DNA of 64,000 nucleotides from contig NC_080045.1 in assembly GCF_012489685.1 (NCBI RefSeq), positions 13,479,648 to 13,543,647 of the forward strand. Reading direction: 5' to 3'. This stretch comes from Lotus japonicus (Eukaryota > Streptophyta > Magnoliopsida > Fabales > Fabaceae). The notes below the pieces were generated by a model that ran no database searches, was not told the DNA's origin, and worked only from the letters and a program-made list of their open reading frames with translations. Below, one piece after another: positions 56,226-64,000 of the stretch. A program made the translations under genes and the position numbers. Every line of letters begins with the position of its first letter. The stretch's first letter is position 1.

Positions 56226-56739
56226 GTAGCTCTGCTGGTGTCTATTAAGTGTGCTGTGCTGCCCCCTTTGATTTGTTCTCGTGTGATGACAGTGACTTTT
56301 TTGACAATGAGAATAAGGTACAGGGATTTTTTGGTTCACTTGGAGGAGAACCTATGGTGGCTTTATGTCAAAGTGATGGTCTCATTATTTCAGATTGTCA
56401 ATTGGTGGTTAAAGAAAGACTCTACCCGGTGGCTGTCTTATTATGTTGGTTTTTTTACATGTTTGTTCACTTATTCTACTTTTGTTCTGATTGTAGTCTG
56501 ATTGCGTCTGGAGGTCTTTGGTCTAGCCTTGGTATTATGGATCTTTTGGTTGGGGCTTTTGCTGAGTACTCTTTTTCCCCTCAAGGGTTTTTCCCACTGG
56601 GTTTTTCCTTTCTGGTTTTAATGAGGCTCTTCAATGTGGGTTGTTTCTAATCTTGTACTGTTCATTTCTTTTTATCCACATGAGAGGATTGTTCTCATGG
56701 CTTTTCCTATTAATATAATCCTTTAGTTCTCAAAAAAAA
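56226..56739 (+). other. L1 3' UTR
   Basis: Pyrimidine-rich sequence with gggtttttcccactgggttt and gagaggattgttctcat, ending in an A-run at 56732-56740. Open frames here are not supported as genes. The join with the endonuclease region near 56225 marks the internal deletion. Confidence 0.7.
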
Positions 56740-57075
56740 ATTCTAACTATTCAGTTTTCCTACTACCAATAAATGAAGGGTACAATTGGTAAAGTATAGT
56801 TAATGTTCTCTTGAACTTTGTAAAGTGGGAGATAATTAGGAACAAAATTCAGCTGAAAATAGTGTCAGTTATTTAGGAACGGAAGGAGTAATAGAATTAG
56901 TCACTAATTTCGAATGAAGTTATTGTTACATTAACTTTTAGTCAAATAATAATAATAACACGCATTTAATGTTTTTTAATATACTACTGTGAAATAAACG
57001 TTTTTTAAGATCATTGATTAACAGTGAAGTAATTACTTTTAACACGCATTTAATGTTGTTTAAAAGTAATTACTC

Positions 57076-57308
57076 CAATTTAGTTTTAATTTCCTAATTA
57101 CCTCCTTATACTATTTACAAAATAAAAATAATTGAAAATAAATTTCGTTTGTTAACATTCAAAAAAAAAACCACAAAAAAAAAGGTTGATTGCAGTGCAT
57201 CATTTGAGAGCAACAACTATATATGTATCTCCTTACTGATATCATAGCACCAAAGTCTCCTCAATTACAATACAAGTAATTTTTCATTTTCTTCTAAGTA
57301 ATTATATC
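57076..57308. other. Spacer upstream of the RPA-like pseudogene
   Basis: AT-rich; may hold the former promoter. No element recognised. Confidence 0.35.
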
Positions 57309-58557
57309 ATGAATCGCCGCGTCAGTAATCTTGACCAAATAAATCCTACAACAAAAAACTGGAAAATTGTTGTCAGAGTCATCAGGGTGTGGAATACATA
57401 AGCGGAAGGGGAAGGGAATCCTCTATCAACCTATAATATGTTGTTGATGGATCGCAAGGTTAGTAACAAAAAACACCGACTTTTTTTACTAATTATCCTA
57501 ATATAGTTTAATTTACTTCAGAGACTTACATCGATATGAACCTTCACCATTTGTAGGGTCAAACAATACATGCAGAGTATTGGCTAAGAAGTTCAGAACG
57601 TCATGCAAAAAGAATCAATGAAGGATTAGTATACAACTTTGAATATTTTTTCGTATGGCATAACTTCCAAGGTTTAAGTTCATCAAGACACCAATATAAG
57701 ATACACTTGCTGAATAGAACAAGGATATTTAAATATGATGAAAGTATGGTTCCTTCACGTGAGCTGAAATTTGACAACGTGCATGATGTTCTTAACGATG
57801 GCTTCGATGAGAGATACTTGGTTGGTAAGTAAATCCATTGATTTAAATAATTTCACGTAGGTTATCACTTGCAAGTATTTACATTAACATGAAAATAGAT
57901 GTCATGGGGGAAATTATGCACGTCGGAAACTATCAAGGATATGAGTCGAACGGAGTGGCGACTGATATCAGAGACATTAAAATCGAATCTCAAGGGTAAG
58001 TTAGCTTTTATCATAAAAAACCGAGAAAAAAAAAAGATTTTTACCTGCCAACAAAAAAATTAAGCGCGATTTATTGATTATTTTTGCAGGAAAAAATTTA
58101 AATGTTTGTTATACGGCGAATTTGTCAACAATTTAGAAGCAGTTCTAAGTGGAGAAGATAACAAACATGTTGTTATCATATTACTGGGAGCAGTAACAAA
58201 GGCATCAAGGTATATTTTATAATTTTGATCTAATTTCTAAAATGAACCTCTCTATAAAACACTAACATGTTCAATATGTAAATAACATCTGACCACTAAA
58301 AAAAATGGCAGGGGAATATCAGTTAACTACTGGGTTAAAATGCACAACAGTCATGTTCAATCCTAACATTCATGAAGCGGTGTGCTACAGAGATAGGTTT
58401 GTCTGTACAAAATATTGAATAACCGTTTCAACAACTTTTAATGACAATTCCAACTAATAATCATTTTTTTCAGGTTATTTGAGTGTGACGCAGTTCCTAC
58501 TCAGGTAATGAATGTCCTGCTTGAAAGCTTCAAAGTTGCTGAAGAAGATGAGTCTTA
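57309..58557 (+). pseudogene. RPA1/DUF223-like (replication protein A) pseudogene
   Basis: Exons with GT-AG borders: 57309-57458, 57557-57824, 57899-57995, 58090-58209, then about 58312-58398 and 58472-58557. Exon 1 reads MNRRVSNLDQINPTTKNWKI and VVRVIRVW, the start of an OB-fold in plant RPA70-like/DUF223 proteins. Later pieces fit the same family (QTIHAEYWLR, HQYKIHLLNRT, DIRDIKIESQG, KCLLYGEFVNNLEAVLSGED). An in-frame TAA follows VWNT in exon 1, and exon 5 needs a frame change between GISVNY and CTTVMFNPNIHEAVCYRD. The last exon ends VAEEDES-stop. RPA proteins bind single-stranded DNA; short family members are abundant in plants and some travel with Helitrons. It is probably non-functional. 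Confidence 0.65.
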
Positions 58558-58858
58558 AACTATTTGCACGCACAAACATTGAAAATTTGGTTGCATACAG
58601 ATCGGTATGTTTTTCTCACTTAAGTCCTAAAATAAGCTTAGTTATATTTATAAAATATAAATTAAAAAAACTGGAGCATGTTTCTTTTGTATAGAACAAA
58701 ACATATTTTTTTGCCAAATATCATATGGGGATATAATTTGGAACCAGAAATACGAAAATAAAGTAATCAATAAGTAAAAATACAAATCACAGATTTTTTT
58801 TTGAACCACAAAACACGGATTTAATGCTTTTAAAAATGCATTAAATTTGAATTATGAG
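58558..58858. other. AT-rich spacer
   Basis: Nothing recognised apart from weak similarity to array-type AT-rich words. Confidence 0.35.
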
Positions 58859-60064
58859 CAAGGTTATCAGAACCGGACCGGTGATGAAACCGGTGAGGAT
58901 ACCGGTTCAAGGTTCAATGGTTCAACCGTAATTCAATCGTGGTCCAACCGATTTTACCGCTATAAATTAAATAATATTATTTTTAAATAAATAGATAATA
59001 TATAAGGTAATATTGAATAAAAAATATCCAAACAAATCCCACCAACACCTAGCACCAAAGCCACTACCATTGAAGCCTAATTTATTATGTGACTTCTGCA
59101 AATTGAAATAGTACTATATGATTTTAAAAAGGTATATAATGTAACTTATCATGCTATCTCTTGCTCGCTTTGTTTCTATTTAGACCAATGAATCCATCAA
59201 TTTCATGTTTTATCATAATATATGCAAATAATGCAATACAAATATTTTATAGACTGTACTTAAAATTATAATATGGGCTATTTTTTTTTGGGTAAGCTAG
59301 CCAAATACTTGTATTAATCTACAAGGGGTGCCCCCCTATCGATATTACAAGAGAAAGAATAAAAAAAAGGAGATACAGAAAATAAATTGGAGAGAAAACA
59401 AGGCATAAAACCAAGCCTCAAAATAATGAAAAAAGGGGGAGAGGGGAGGCAAAGCACAAGCACAGAGATGAACAAAAGTGTATAGTGATGAGGTCCCTCG
59501 TGAGAAGCAAGTCGTCCATCTCCATAATACTTGTATTATGGGCTACTAAAGTGTAGTGTATACTGTATAATTACTGGTAATTCCACACCCTAGTTCTGTG
59601 TAATTCTCAGGAACAGAACCAGTGGCGGTAAAAAACAAAAAAAAAAACTCACCAGTGGCGGCGGCTGGCGAAGCACGGCGGAAGGAGGAGCACGGTGGAG
59701 GGCGGAGCACGGCAGCGGGCAGAGGGTGGCGGAGATGGGTGACTAGGGTTGTGGAAACGTGAGAATGTGAGATACGTAAACGTTTCTATTTTGAACCTTC
59801 TGTTTTCCTTTTTTTTTTGAATCCAAATTTGGGCATGGGTCGAGCCCATTATTCCAAAAAACAAAAAAAACAATAAAAACATAAAACCGGCAAAAACCGC
59901 CAACCGGCCGGTTTTCAATAGTTCGCACGGTTCAACGCCGATTTGGGCGGTTCATCAACGGTTTTCAACCTAGGCGGTTCTGTGGGTGCTTTGGACCAGC
60001 GAGGGGTCCGGTTTCCGATTCAACCGGTCAAACCGGCTGGTTCGGTCCGGTTTTTACAACCATG
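58859..60064. mobile_element. Non-autonomous hAT-type element
   Basis: Ends are caaggttatcagaaccggac and, inverted, catggttgtaaaaaccggac. The flanking 8-mers attatgag and gttatgag match at 7 of 8 positions, as expected for a hAT target duplication. Subterminal regions are dense in accggt/aaccgg words. The element carries a GC-rich segment at about 59600-59760 that is unlike its surroundings, and a nested LINE tail at 59281-59535. No transposase frame was seen. Confidence 0.8.
59281..59535 (-). mobile_element. LINE 3' tail nested in the hAT element
   Basis: Minus-strand LINE end: gattaatacaagtatttggc followed by tagcttaccc and an A-run (T-run at 59281-59289 on +). Flanked by tatgggcta on both sides (59272-59280 and 59537-59545). 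Only the 3' UTR is present. Confidence 0.75.
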
Positions 60065-60162
60065 GTTATGAGAAATATGTTAGAAAATAATATTCAGTAA
60101 AATTTTCAAATAAATATAGCATTGACTCTTATAAACTATCATTACATTGAATTAATTTTAAG

Positions 60163-60359
60163 GGTTTGGGTTAAAGGTCATATTAGTCCCTATATTTGTA
60201 AAAGCGTTTGATTTTGGTCCCTCAGTTAAAAAACCGCCAGTAATTGTATTATAAACCGCCAGTAATTGTAAAAAAACCGTCACTAAACGTCATTTTTTTG
60301 CTAAAGGACCAAAATCAAACACTTTTACAAACACATGGACTAATATGACATTTAACCCT
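60163..60359. mobile_element. Mutator-type MITE (197 bp)
   Basis: A perfect 9-bp duplication, aattttaag, flanks it (60154-60162 and 60360-60368). TIRs of about 55 bp are related (ggttaaaggtcatattagtcc versus inverted gggttaaatgtcatattagtcc). The centre has a direct repeat of accgccagtaattgta. Confidence 0.85.
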
Positions 60360-60368
60360 AATTTTAAG

Positions 60369-60769
60369 TGTGACATTTATATTAGGAAAATTAGTGCCAG
60401 CATTAATTGAATCATTAACCATACATTTAACGTGGATATAAATTTAGAAACACTAACTAAAAAATAAAATAATTATTAAATAATATTAATAATCACCAGT
60501 TTAATACTTTCATAAATGCATTACATTAATAATTTTTTATATGAAAGGAAACACACATTAATATGGAGTCAAAATATAATTTATTAATACCATAAAATCT
60601 TATACTCTTAAATATTTTTTAATTGCATTAAATTCATAACATCATAATATGGAAAAAAAAGATTTCGAAACACGTATTTAACAGTTTTAAAAAAAATTAA
60701 TGATTTCAAAACACGTATTTAACAGTTTAAAAAAAAAATCAAATTGATGATTGAAATTGTGGAAAAAAC
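60369..60769. other. AT-rich spacer with short direct repeat
   Basis: No gene. A direct repeat of aaacacgtatttaacagttt occurs near 60667 and 60706; it resembles a sub-repeat of the array at 49020-57075. Confidence 0.45.
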
Positions 60770-60879
60770 TCTAGGGGAAGAGCCGACAGAACACAGCTAA
60801 TGGGACTAGAGTCAATCCTCCTCACACCTTTTGCTGCTAGGGAGTATGTCGTTCAAACATAACACTCCGTCTCACTCTC

Positions 60880-61265
60880 CTCTGCCTGTTCCTCCTCAGT
60901 TCTCATAGGAATCAGATACGTTCTCGAAGTTCAAGTGTTCGATGGAGGAACATTCGAGATTTTCCACCGTTGTTTCTCCCATAGGTTGTGTCGAGTCCAC
61001 CACTGCCTCTTCCGTAATTTGTTTCAGATCATCCATTGGGCTGCTCTGCCCTGGCCCAAGAGTGAATTGTGCATTTGAGTATTGAAATGATTGAGAAGGC
61101 CAACACAGGAAATTACACCCATTTAAGTCAATTTGAGGATTTCTAATGGGTAAATACTAAATTGCACTCAAAGTGGGGTAAATTAATGGGGAAATTTCAC
61201 CCGTAAATGAACAGGTTCCATTGTTCAGTGGGCACTGTAACACTAATCATCTTACTATCAAAGTG
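60880..61265 (-). pseudogene. L1 ORF1, C-terminal part
   Basis: A minus frame reading FQYSNAQFTLGPGQSSPMDD and ETTVENLECSSIEHLNFENV, acidic and disordered, fits the C-terminal region of plant L1 ORF1 by position. It ends in a stop near 60900. Confidence 0.5.
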
Positions 61266-61483
61266 GGTTCCCCTAATATGCATCACTTTTAGAGTGGTGC
61301 AATTTTACACCACTTACTTTGACCGGTTATAACAAGTCAACACTTTTTTTTATAAAAAATATAATTAAAAATTTGTTATATATTAAATTTGTTTAAAAAA
61401 AGATGTGCTGACTTGTTATAGTAGGTAAACAAAAGTGGTGTAAAATTACACCACTCTAAAAGTGGTGCATATTAGGGGTCACC
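61266..61483. mobile_element. MITE with ~50-bp TIRs
   Basis: TIRs of about 50 bp start ggttcccctaatatgcatca and (inverted) ggtgacccctaatatgcacc and continue through cttttagagtggtg and ttttacaccactt. Flanking octamers tcaaagtg and ttaaagtg match at 7 of 8. Superfamily not certain. Confidence 0.72.
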
Positions 61484-62053
61484 TTAAAGTGTGCATCTAT
61501 TCCCTGTATAATTAATTTTAATTCATTCCTCAAGTTGTTTTCCTGGTCCACCTCGATCCAATTTCTTATCCAATCATCTGTATTCATTTCACTGTACATG
61601 TTCCCCAACCCAGCTTCTCTCGTGCCATCGTTCGAGAATTCCCCATGCGCCGCTGCCCTTTCGCCTTCAGACTAATGTTGTTTCACTTCCATCGTCGGCG
61701 ACTCCAGTTCAACGGATTCTGCCACGAAGGATCTCTCCGGTGACGAATCAATCCAATTCTCGACACAGAGAATCGATGCACCATGATGGCATAATCCACC
61801 TCAACCCAAATGCTCATCTCCTTTCCATCCACACAAATGGGGATACTAAGATTCTCCACTATGGGATCCTTAGCCATGATCATGATTCTCACGAACTCAT
61901 AACCTTGTTTCTCCATTTTATCCTCCACATGAACCATACTTCCCATGCTTCTTACTAGTTTGGTCAGGAAATCTTGCGTCCAGAAGCCTAACGAAACTTT
62001 CCAAATCTTCAGCCATGTAGTGAAGCTGCTAGGTTGCACCAACGGGTCTGCTT
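61484..62053 (-). pseudogene. L1 ORF1, middle part
   Basis: Continuation after the hAT insertion: TTWLKIWKVSLGFWTQDFLT, KMEKQGYEFVRIMIMAKDP and ISIPICVDGKEM-type residues, parallel to WIRLWKVLIGYWSEDFFTK and EEGYESVRILIQAADP of the L1 at 53133. The frame is disturbed near 61700. Confidence 0.8.
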
Positions 62054-63074
62054 TAGGGCTGTCCACCGGTTGGGTACGGACGGGTTCGGGCCGGAATTTC
62101 GGTTTTGAACGGTTGAAACTACCACATAACCAAGGTCCGCCGCCGTCCGATGAAGATGCCGGTTTCGGCGGGTTACGATTTCATCGAGCTATGGTTTTCG
62201 CGGGTCGATTCGCACGGTTAGAGAAAACTTTCAGATCTAGAAGTTTATTAAAGGAAAAATAGAGATTGAGAAAGATGAGTTTGTGCTGCCTGAAGGGGAA
62301 GCAGATTAGGGACACCAGTGCTTTGTCAAGACAGAGAGGGAACAAAGGAGAAGCCCCACACCATTTTCGTGCTTCAAAGTGGTCTACCCTCCACACACAC
62401 ACACTGTCAAAGTCACCTTGAACTCTTGAAGCTACGACTCAAGCTCCATCGCTGCAAGACCCGCTTATGCAGAGCTGAAATCCACTGTGTTACGAGGGAT
62501 GAGCTCCATTACACCGCCATTTTTTTAGGGAGATCTTGCATGAAAATTAAGAGAAAGAGAATGAAATATTCAACGGAAGAAGAAAGGGAGAAGGTCTCGA
62601 TCAGATACAAGTGTGAAGGTGTTTAGGAATAGAGAAAAATATGAAGTAGATTTAGTAATGTCATTTCCAAGATGAAATTTGGAAGAAAGAGAAGAGTACA
62701 ATTATCAATGGTCTCACTCTCACTTGCCAGAGGTGTCTTAGCTGTAGCTCTCTCAATGTTTAACACTATAAAAAATAAAAAAGTTGATTAGTAAAGTGTG
62801 TAGTGTGTCAGGCTTGCGTGAAAAGGTGGAGAAGCCAGAGGGACAAGACTAAAAGGCTAGAAAAGTGTGCAATTTTTTTAATATACTTGTATGTTACGGT
62901 CGGGTCGGTTTTGACGAAATTAATATTATCAATCCGCAACCGTCCGAAATTACCCATCCCAAACCGATTTTTTTAATCCGAAAAAACCGAATTCCGCCCA
63001 AATCCGCCCGTGGATCAAAAAATGCATTCGGGTTGGACGGATTCGGTCGGTCCAAATTATTTTGGACAGCCCTA
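62054..63074. mobile_element. hAT-type non-autonomous element in L1 ORF1
   Basis: Perfect 8-bp duplication gtctgctt (62046-62053 and 63075-63082) and TIRs tagggctgtcca / tggacagcccta. Subterminal zones are rich in cgggt/cggtt words. The interior (62090-62640) is GC-richer, with frames of up to ~100 codons that I could not assign; a captured host segment is possible. No transposase seen. Confidence 0.88.
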
Positions 63075-63747
63075 GTCTGCTTGCCGTATTTGCTCTATAA
63101 ATTCCTCCAAGATCATTCTGGATGAATTCCCCACAACCATCTTCTGTTTGAAACTCAATAACTCTTTCTAACGCGCCAAACGGCTTAACTTCCACCACAA
63201 AACCTCTTTCTTTCAGTAGGTGGATAATATCTCTGTTATTCGTCATGACGTTTCTCAGTCTTACAATAGCCATTCTTGACACAGTTGCATTCTTTATCAC
63301 CTTCTCTTGATTCCAATCAACGTCCTTTGTCGTGTCCTCATTGTTCTTGTTTTTCACCCGCCATTCCCATATTTCCTTGCGTCTCCACACCTATTTGTTC
63401 TCTTAGTTCGTTCTCTCCGATCCTTTTCGCCTGATTCTGCCATTGATCCTTCTTCCATTTCTCTCCACCCATGGAAATCGTGCAGGATGAACCGTTAGGA
63501 ATGCACTATTCATCTTTCTTTTATGCCAGTTCTCCATTGCCTTGACTCCGTCATTCCTAGACCTGAATCGCACGAACCCGAATCTAAATCTTCTCCCTTT
63601 TTTCTTGACTTTGGGTAGGAAAATGCTTTCCACCTTCCCAAATTTCTCAAAAGCTCTCCTCAGTTGCTTGTACTTCACCTGATTGTCCAATCCATCCACG
63701 AACAAGGTCACTCCTCCACTAGATTCTTTGGTCGTTCCTCCCTCCAT
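63075..63747 (-). pseudogene. L1 ORF1, N-terminal part with RRM
   Basis: The minus frame starts MEGGTTKESSGG. An RRM-like domain follows (VTLFVDGLDNQVKYKQLRRA, FEKFGKVESIFLPKVKKKG, FGFVRFRSRNDGVKAMENWH), then AFLTVHPARFPW. A frame change or stop near 63403 separates this from the next segment (KVIKNATVSRMAIVRLRN, PFGALERVIEFQTEDGCGEF), which ends at the hAT insertion. The RRM here is uninterrupted, unlike that of the L1 at 53133. Confidence 0.82.
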
Positions 63748-63830
63748 TGTCTTCCTCCTCCTCCACTTTTCCTCCTATTCTCCGGTAAAGCCTAGCTAAG
63801 CCAGCGGGGCTTGCCATCTATATGACATAT

Positions 63831-64000
63831 AACTGATTTTTATAGTTGAAGATGTGGCTATTAGCTTTATCGTCTCTCATCCGCTCCAAGGATCTTGCTG
63901 TTAACTTTCCTATTGTTCATATAATTGTTTTTCACTTTTTCTTTGCTGATAGAAGTTCCAAATCTTTGCCCATTGATGCACAGTGGAAGTGTACAAGCTC
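63831..64000. other. Window-end flank
   Basis: Short sequence upstream of the L1 5' end; nothing recognised. Confidence 0.3.

Larger units (their letters stand above)
53109..56739 (+). mobile_element. Defective L1-type LINE (3.6 kb)
   Basis: A 17-bp target duplication attctaactattcagtt lies at 53092-53108 and 56740-56756, with an A-run just before the right copy. The 5' end appears complete: its start (atggcaagccccactgg) is shared with the L1 at 63830. It carries ORF1 and the endonuclease part of ORF2, then jumps to the 3' UTR near 56230; RT and RNase H are missing. It could have moved only with enzymes in trans, or lost its centre later. Confidence 0.9.
52965..56888. mobile_element. Stowaway MITE split by an L1
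   Basis: Left end ctctctccgttcc after TA (52963-52964); right end ggaacggaaggag before TA (56889-56890). The uninterrupted array sequence has ttttttataatagag at this point, confirming the TA target. The two parts, 52965-53108 and 56757-56888, are separated by the L1 and its TSD; without it the MITE is about 275 bp. Confidence 0.88.
49020..57075. repeat. Tandem array of ~863-bp AT-rich units, interrupted
   Basis: The marker actggcgtttttaattggtt occurs at 49261, 50152, 51014 and 51877 (spacing 891, 862, 863). The marker attaattacattcaa occurs at about 49024, 49493, 50356, 51218 and 52506. The first unit is partial and the last is broken by inserted elements, resuming at 56891 and ending near 57075. 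Each unit contains internal sub-repeats (acacctatttatacggtttt twice, and acacctatttaatggttttt). No ORF of note. Neighbouring units are very similar by eye. Confidence 0.9.
60770..63830 (-). mobile_element. L1-type LINE ORF1 region, interrupted
   Basis: The minus-strand 5' end near 63830 (atggcaagccccgctggctt) matches the start of the L1 at 53133. The ORF1 region is spread over about 63747-60880, interrupted by a hAT element (62054-63074) and a MITE (61266-61483). No ORF2 or poly-A tail is present, so the 3' side is lost or the copy is a fragment; the left boundary is approximate. Confidence 0.78.

Noticed and set aside
56238..56650. Open frames after the L1 endonuclease
   Set aside because: They read L1 3' UTR, as shown by similarity to the LINE tail at 48430-48737.
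49020..57075. CRISPR-like or centromeric satellite array
   Set aside because: Units are ~863 bp, without short direct repeats and spacers; only a few copies are present, so a centromeric satellite is not supported.
59649..59918. 89-codon minus frame with hydrophobic start
   Set aside because: It joins an A/T-rich hAT segment to GC-rich sequence with no consistent domain; kept only as a possible captured exon.
62318..62626. 102-codon frame in the hAT element
   Set aside because: No domain or composition signal; recorded only as part of the element's interior.

Overview
This is plant nuclear DNA: a single-copy gene split by GT-AG introns, plant-type Ty1/copia (Sirevirus) and Ty3/gypsy (Tekay-like chromovirus) retrotransposons, L1-type LINEs with an RRM-bearing ORF1, Stowaway, Mutator-type and hAT miniature elements, and very AT-rich spacers. 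The Sirevirus with a long 'envelope-like' ORF recalls the SIRE1 group first described from soybean, so a dicot, probably a legume, is the best guess (inference). No CRISPR array, tRNA or rRNA gene was recognised.

Layout. 1-472 is the edge of a gypsy LTR; 473-3109 is AT-rich spacer. 3110-5852 and 45880-48015 are the arms of an inverted duplication, each with a three-exon NAC-domain gene, arranged tail to tail about 41 kb apart. The left copy looks intact (208 aa) but has a 632-bp Mutator-type MITE just 3' of it; the right copy lacks that MITE and carries a 1-nt frameshift in exon 3. Between the arms lie (a) a 5'-truncated LINE, (b) a + strand Sirevirus 3' remnant (7022-17031) whose LTR is split by a Tekay-like gypsy element (8797-16939), (c) a SINE, and (d) a nest: a 5'-truncated L1 (17685-45486, 16-bp TSD) holding a Sirevirus (18389-44240, TSD cccac), which holds a 4.4-kb solo gypsy LTR (TSD atcac) and a 9.26-kb tandem dimer of a gag-only gypsy element (31275-40532, TSD tagct). 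Taking out each inner insertion with one TSD copy keeps the reading frame of the gene it interrupts.

Right of the NAC pair, about 49020-57075 is a tandem array of ~863-bp AT-rich units, invaded by two Stowaway-like MITEs; one is split by a 3.6-kb defective L1, which itself carries a Mutator-type MITE. Then come an RPA1/DUF223-like pseudogene (57309-58557), a hAT element (58859-60064), another Mutator-type MITE and a third L1 ORF1 region (- strand, about 63830-60770) broken by a MITE and a second hAT.

How parts relate. The gag-only gypsy dimer keeps LTRs, PBS, gag, the chromodomain end of pol and a PPT, but no protease, RT, RNase H or integrase; it would need enzymes in trans, for example from a Tekay-like relative. 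Its middle LTR is a 351-bp remnant with a 22-nt inverted patch at the deletion junction, and lacks the TATA region, so the dimer would be read as one unit from the right-hand LTR. The most unusual items are this dimer and its scar, an extra ORF with a hydrophobic N-terminus in the Sirevirus, a SUMO-interaction-like ORF in the 4.4-kb LTR, and the inverted NAC pair. All coordinates of TE ends come from reading TSDs, TIRs and LTR termini by eye.
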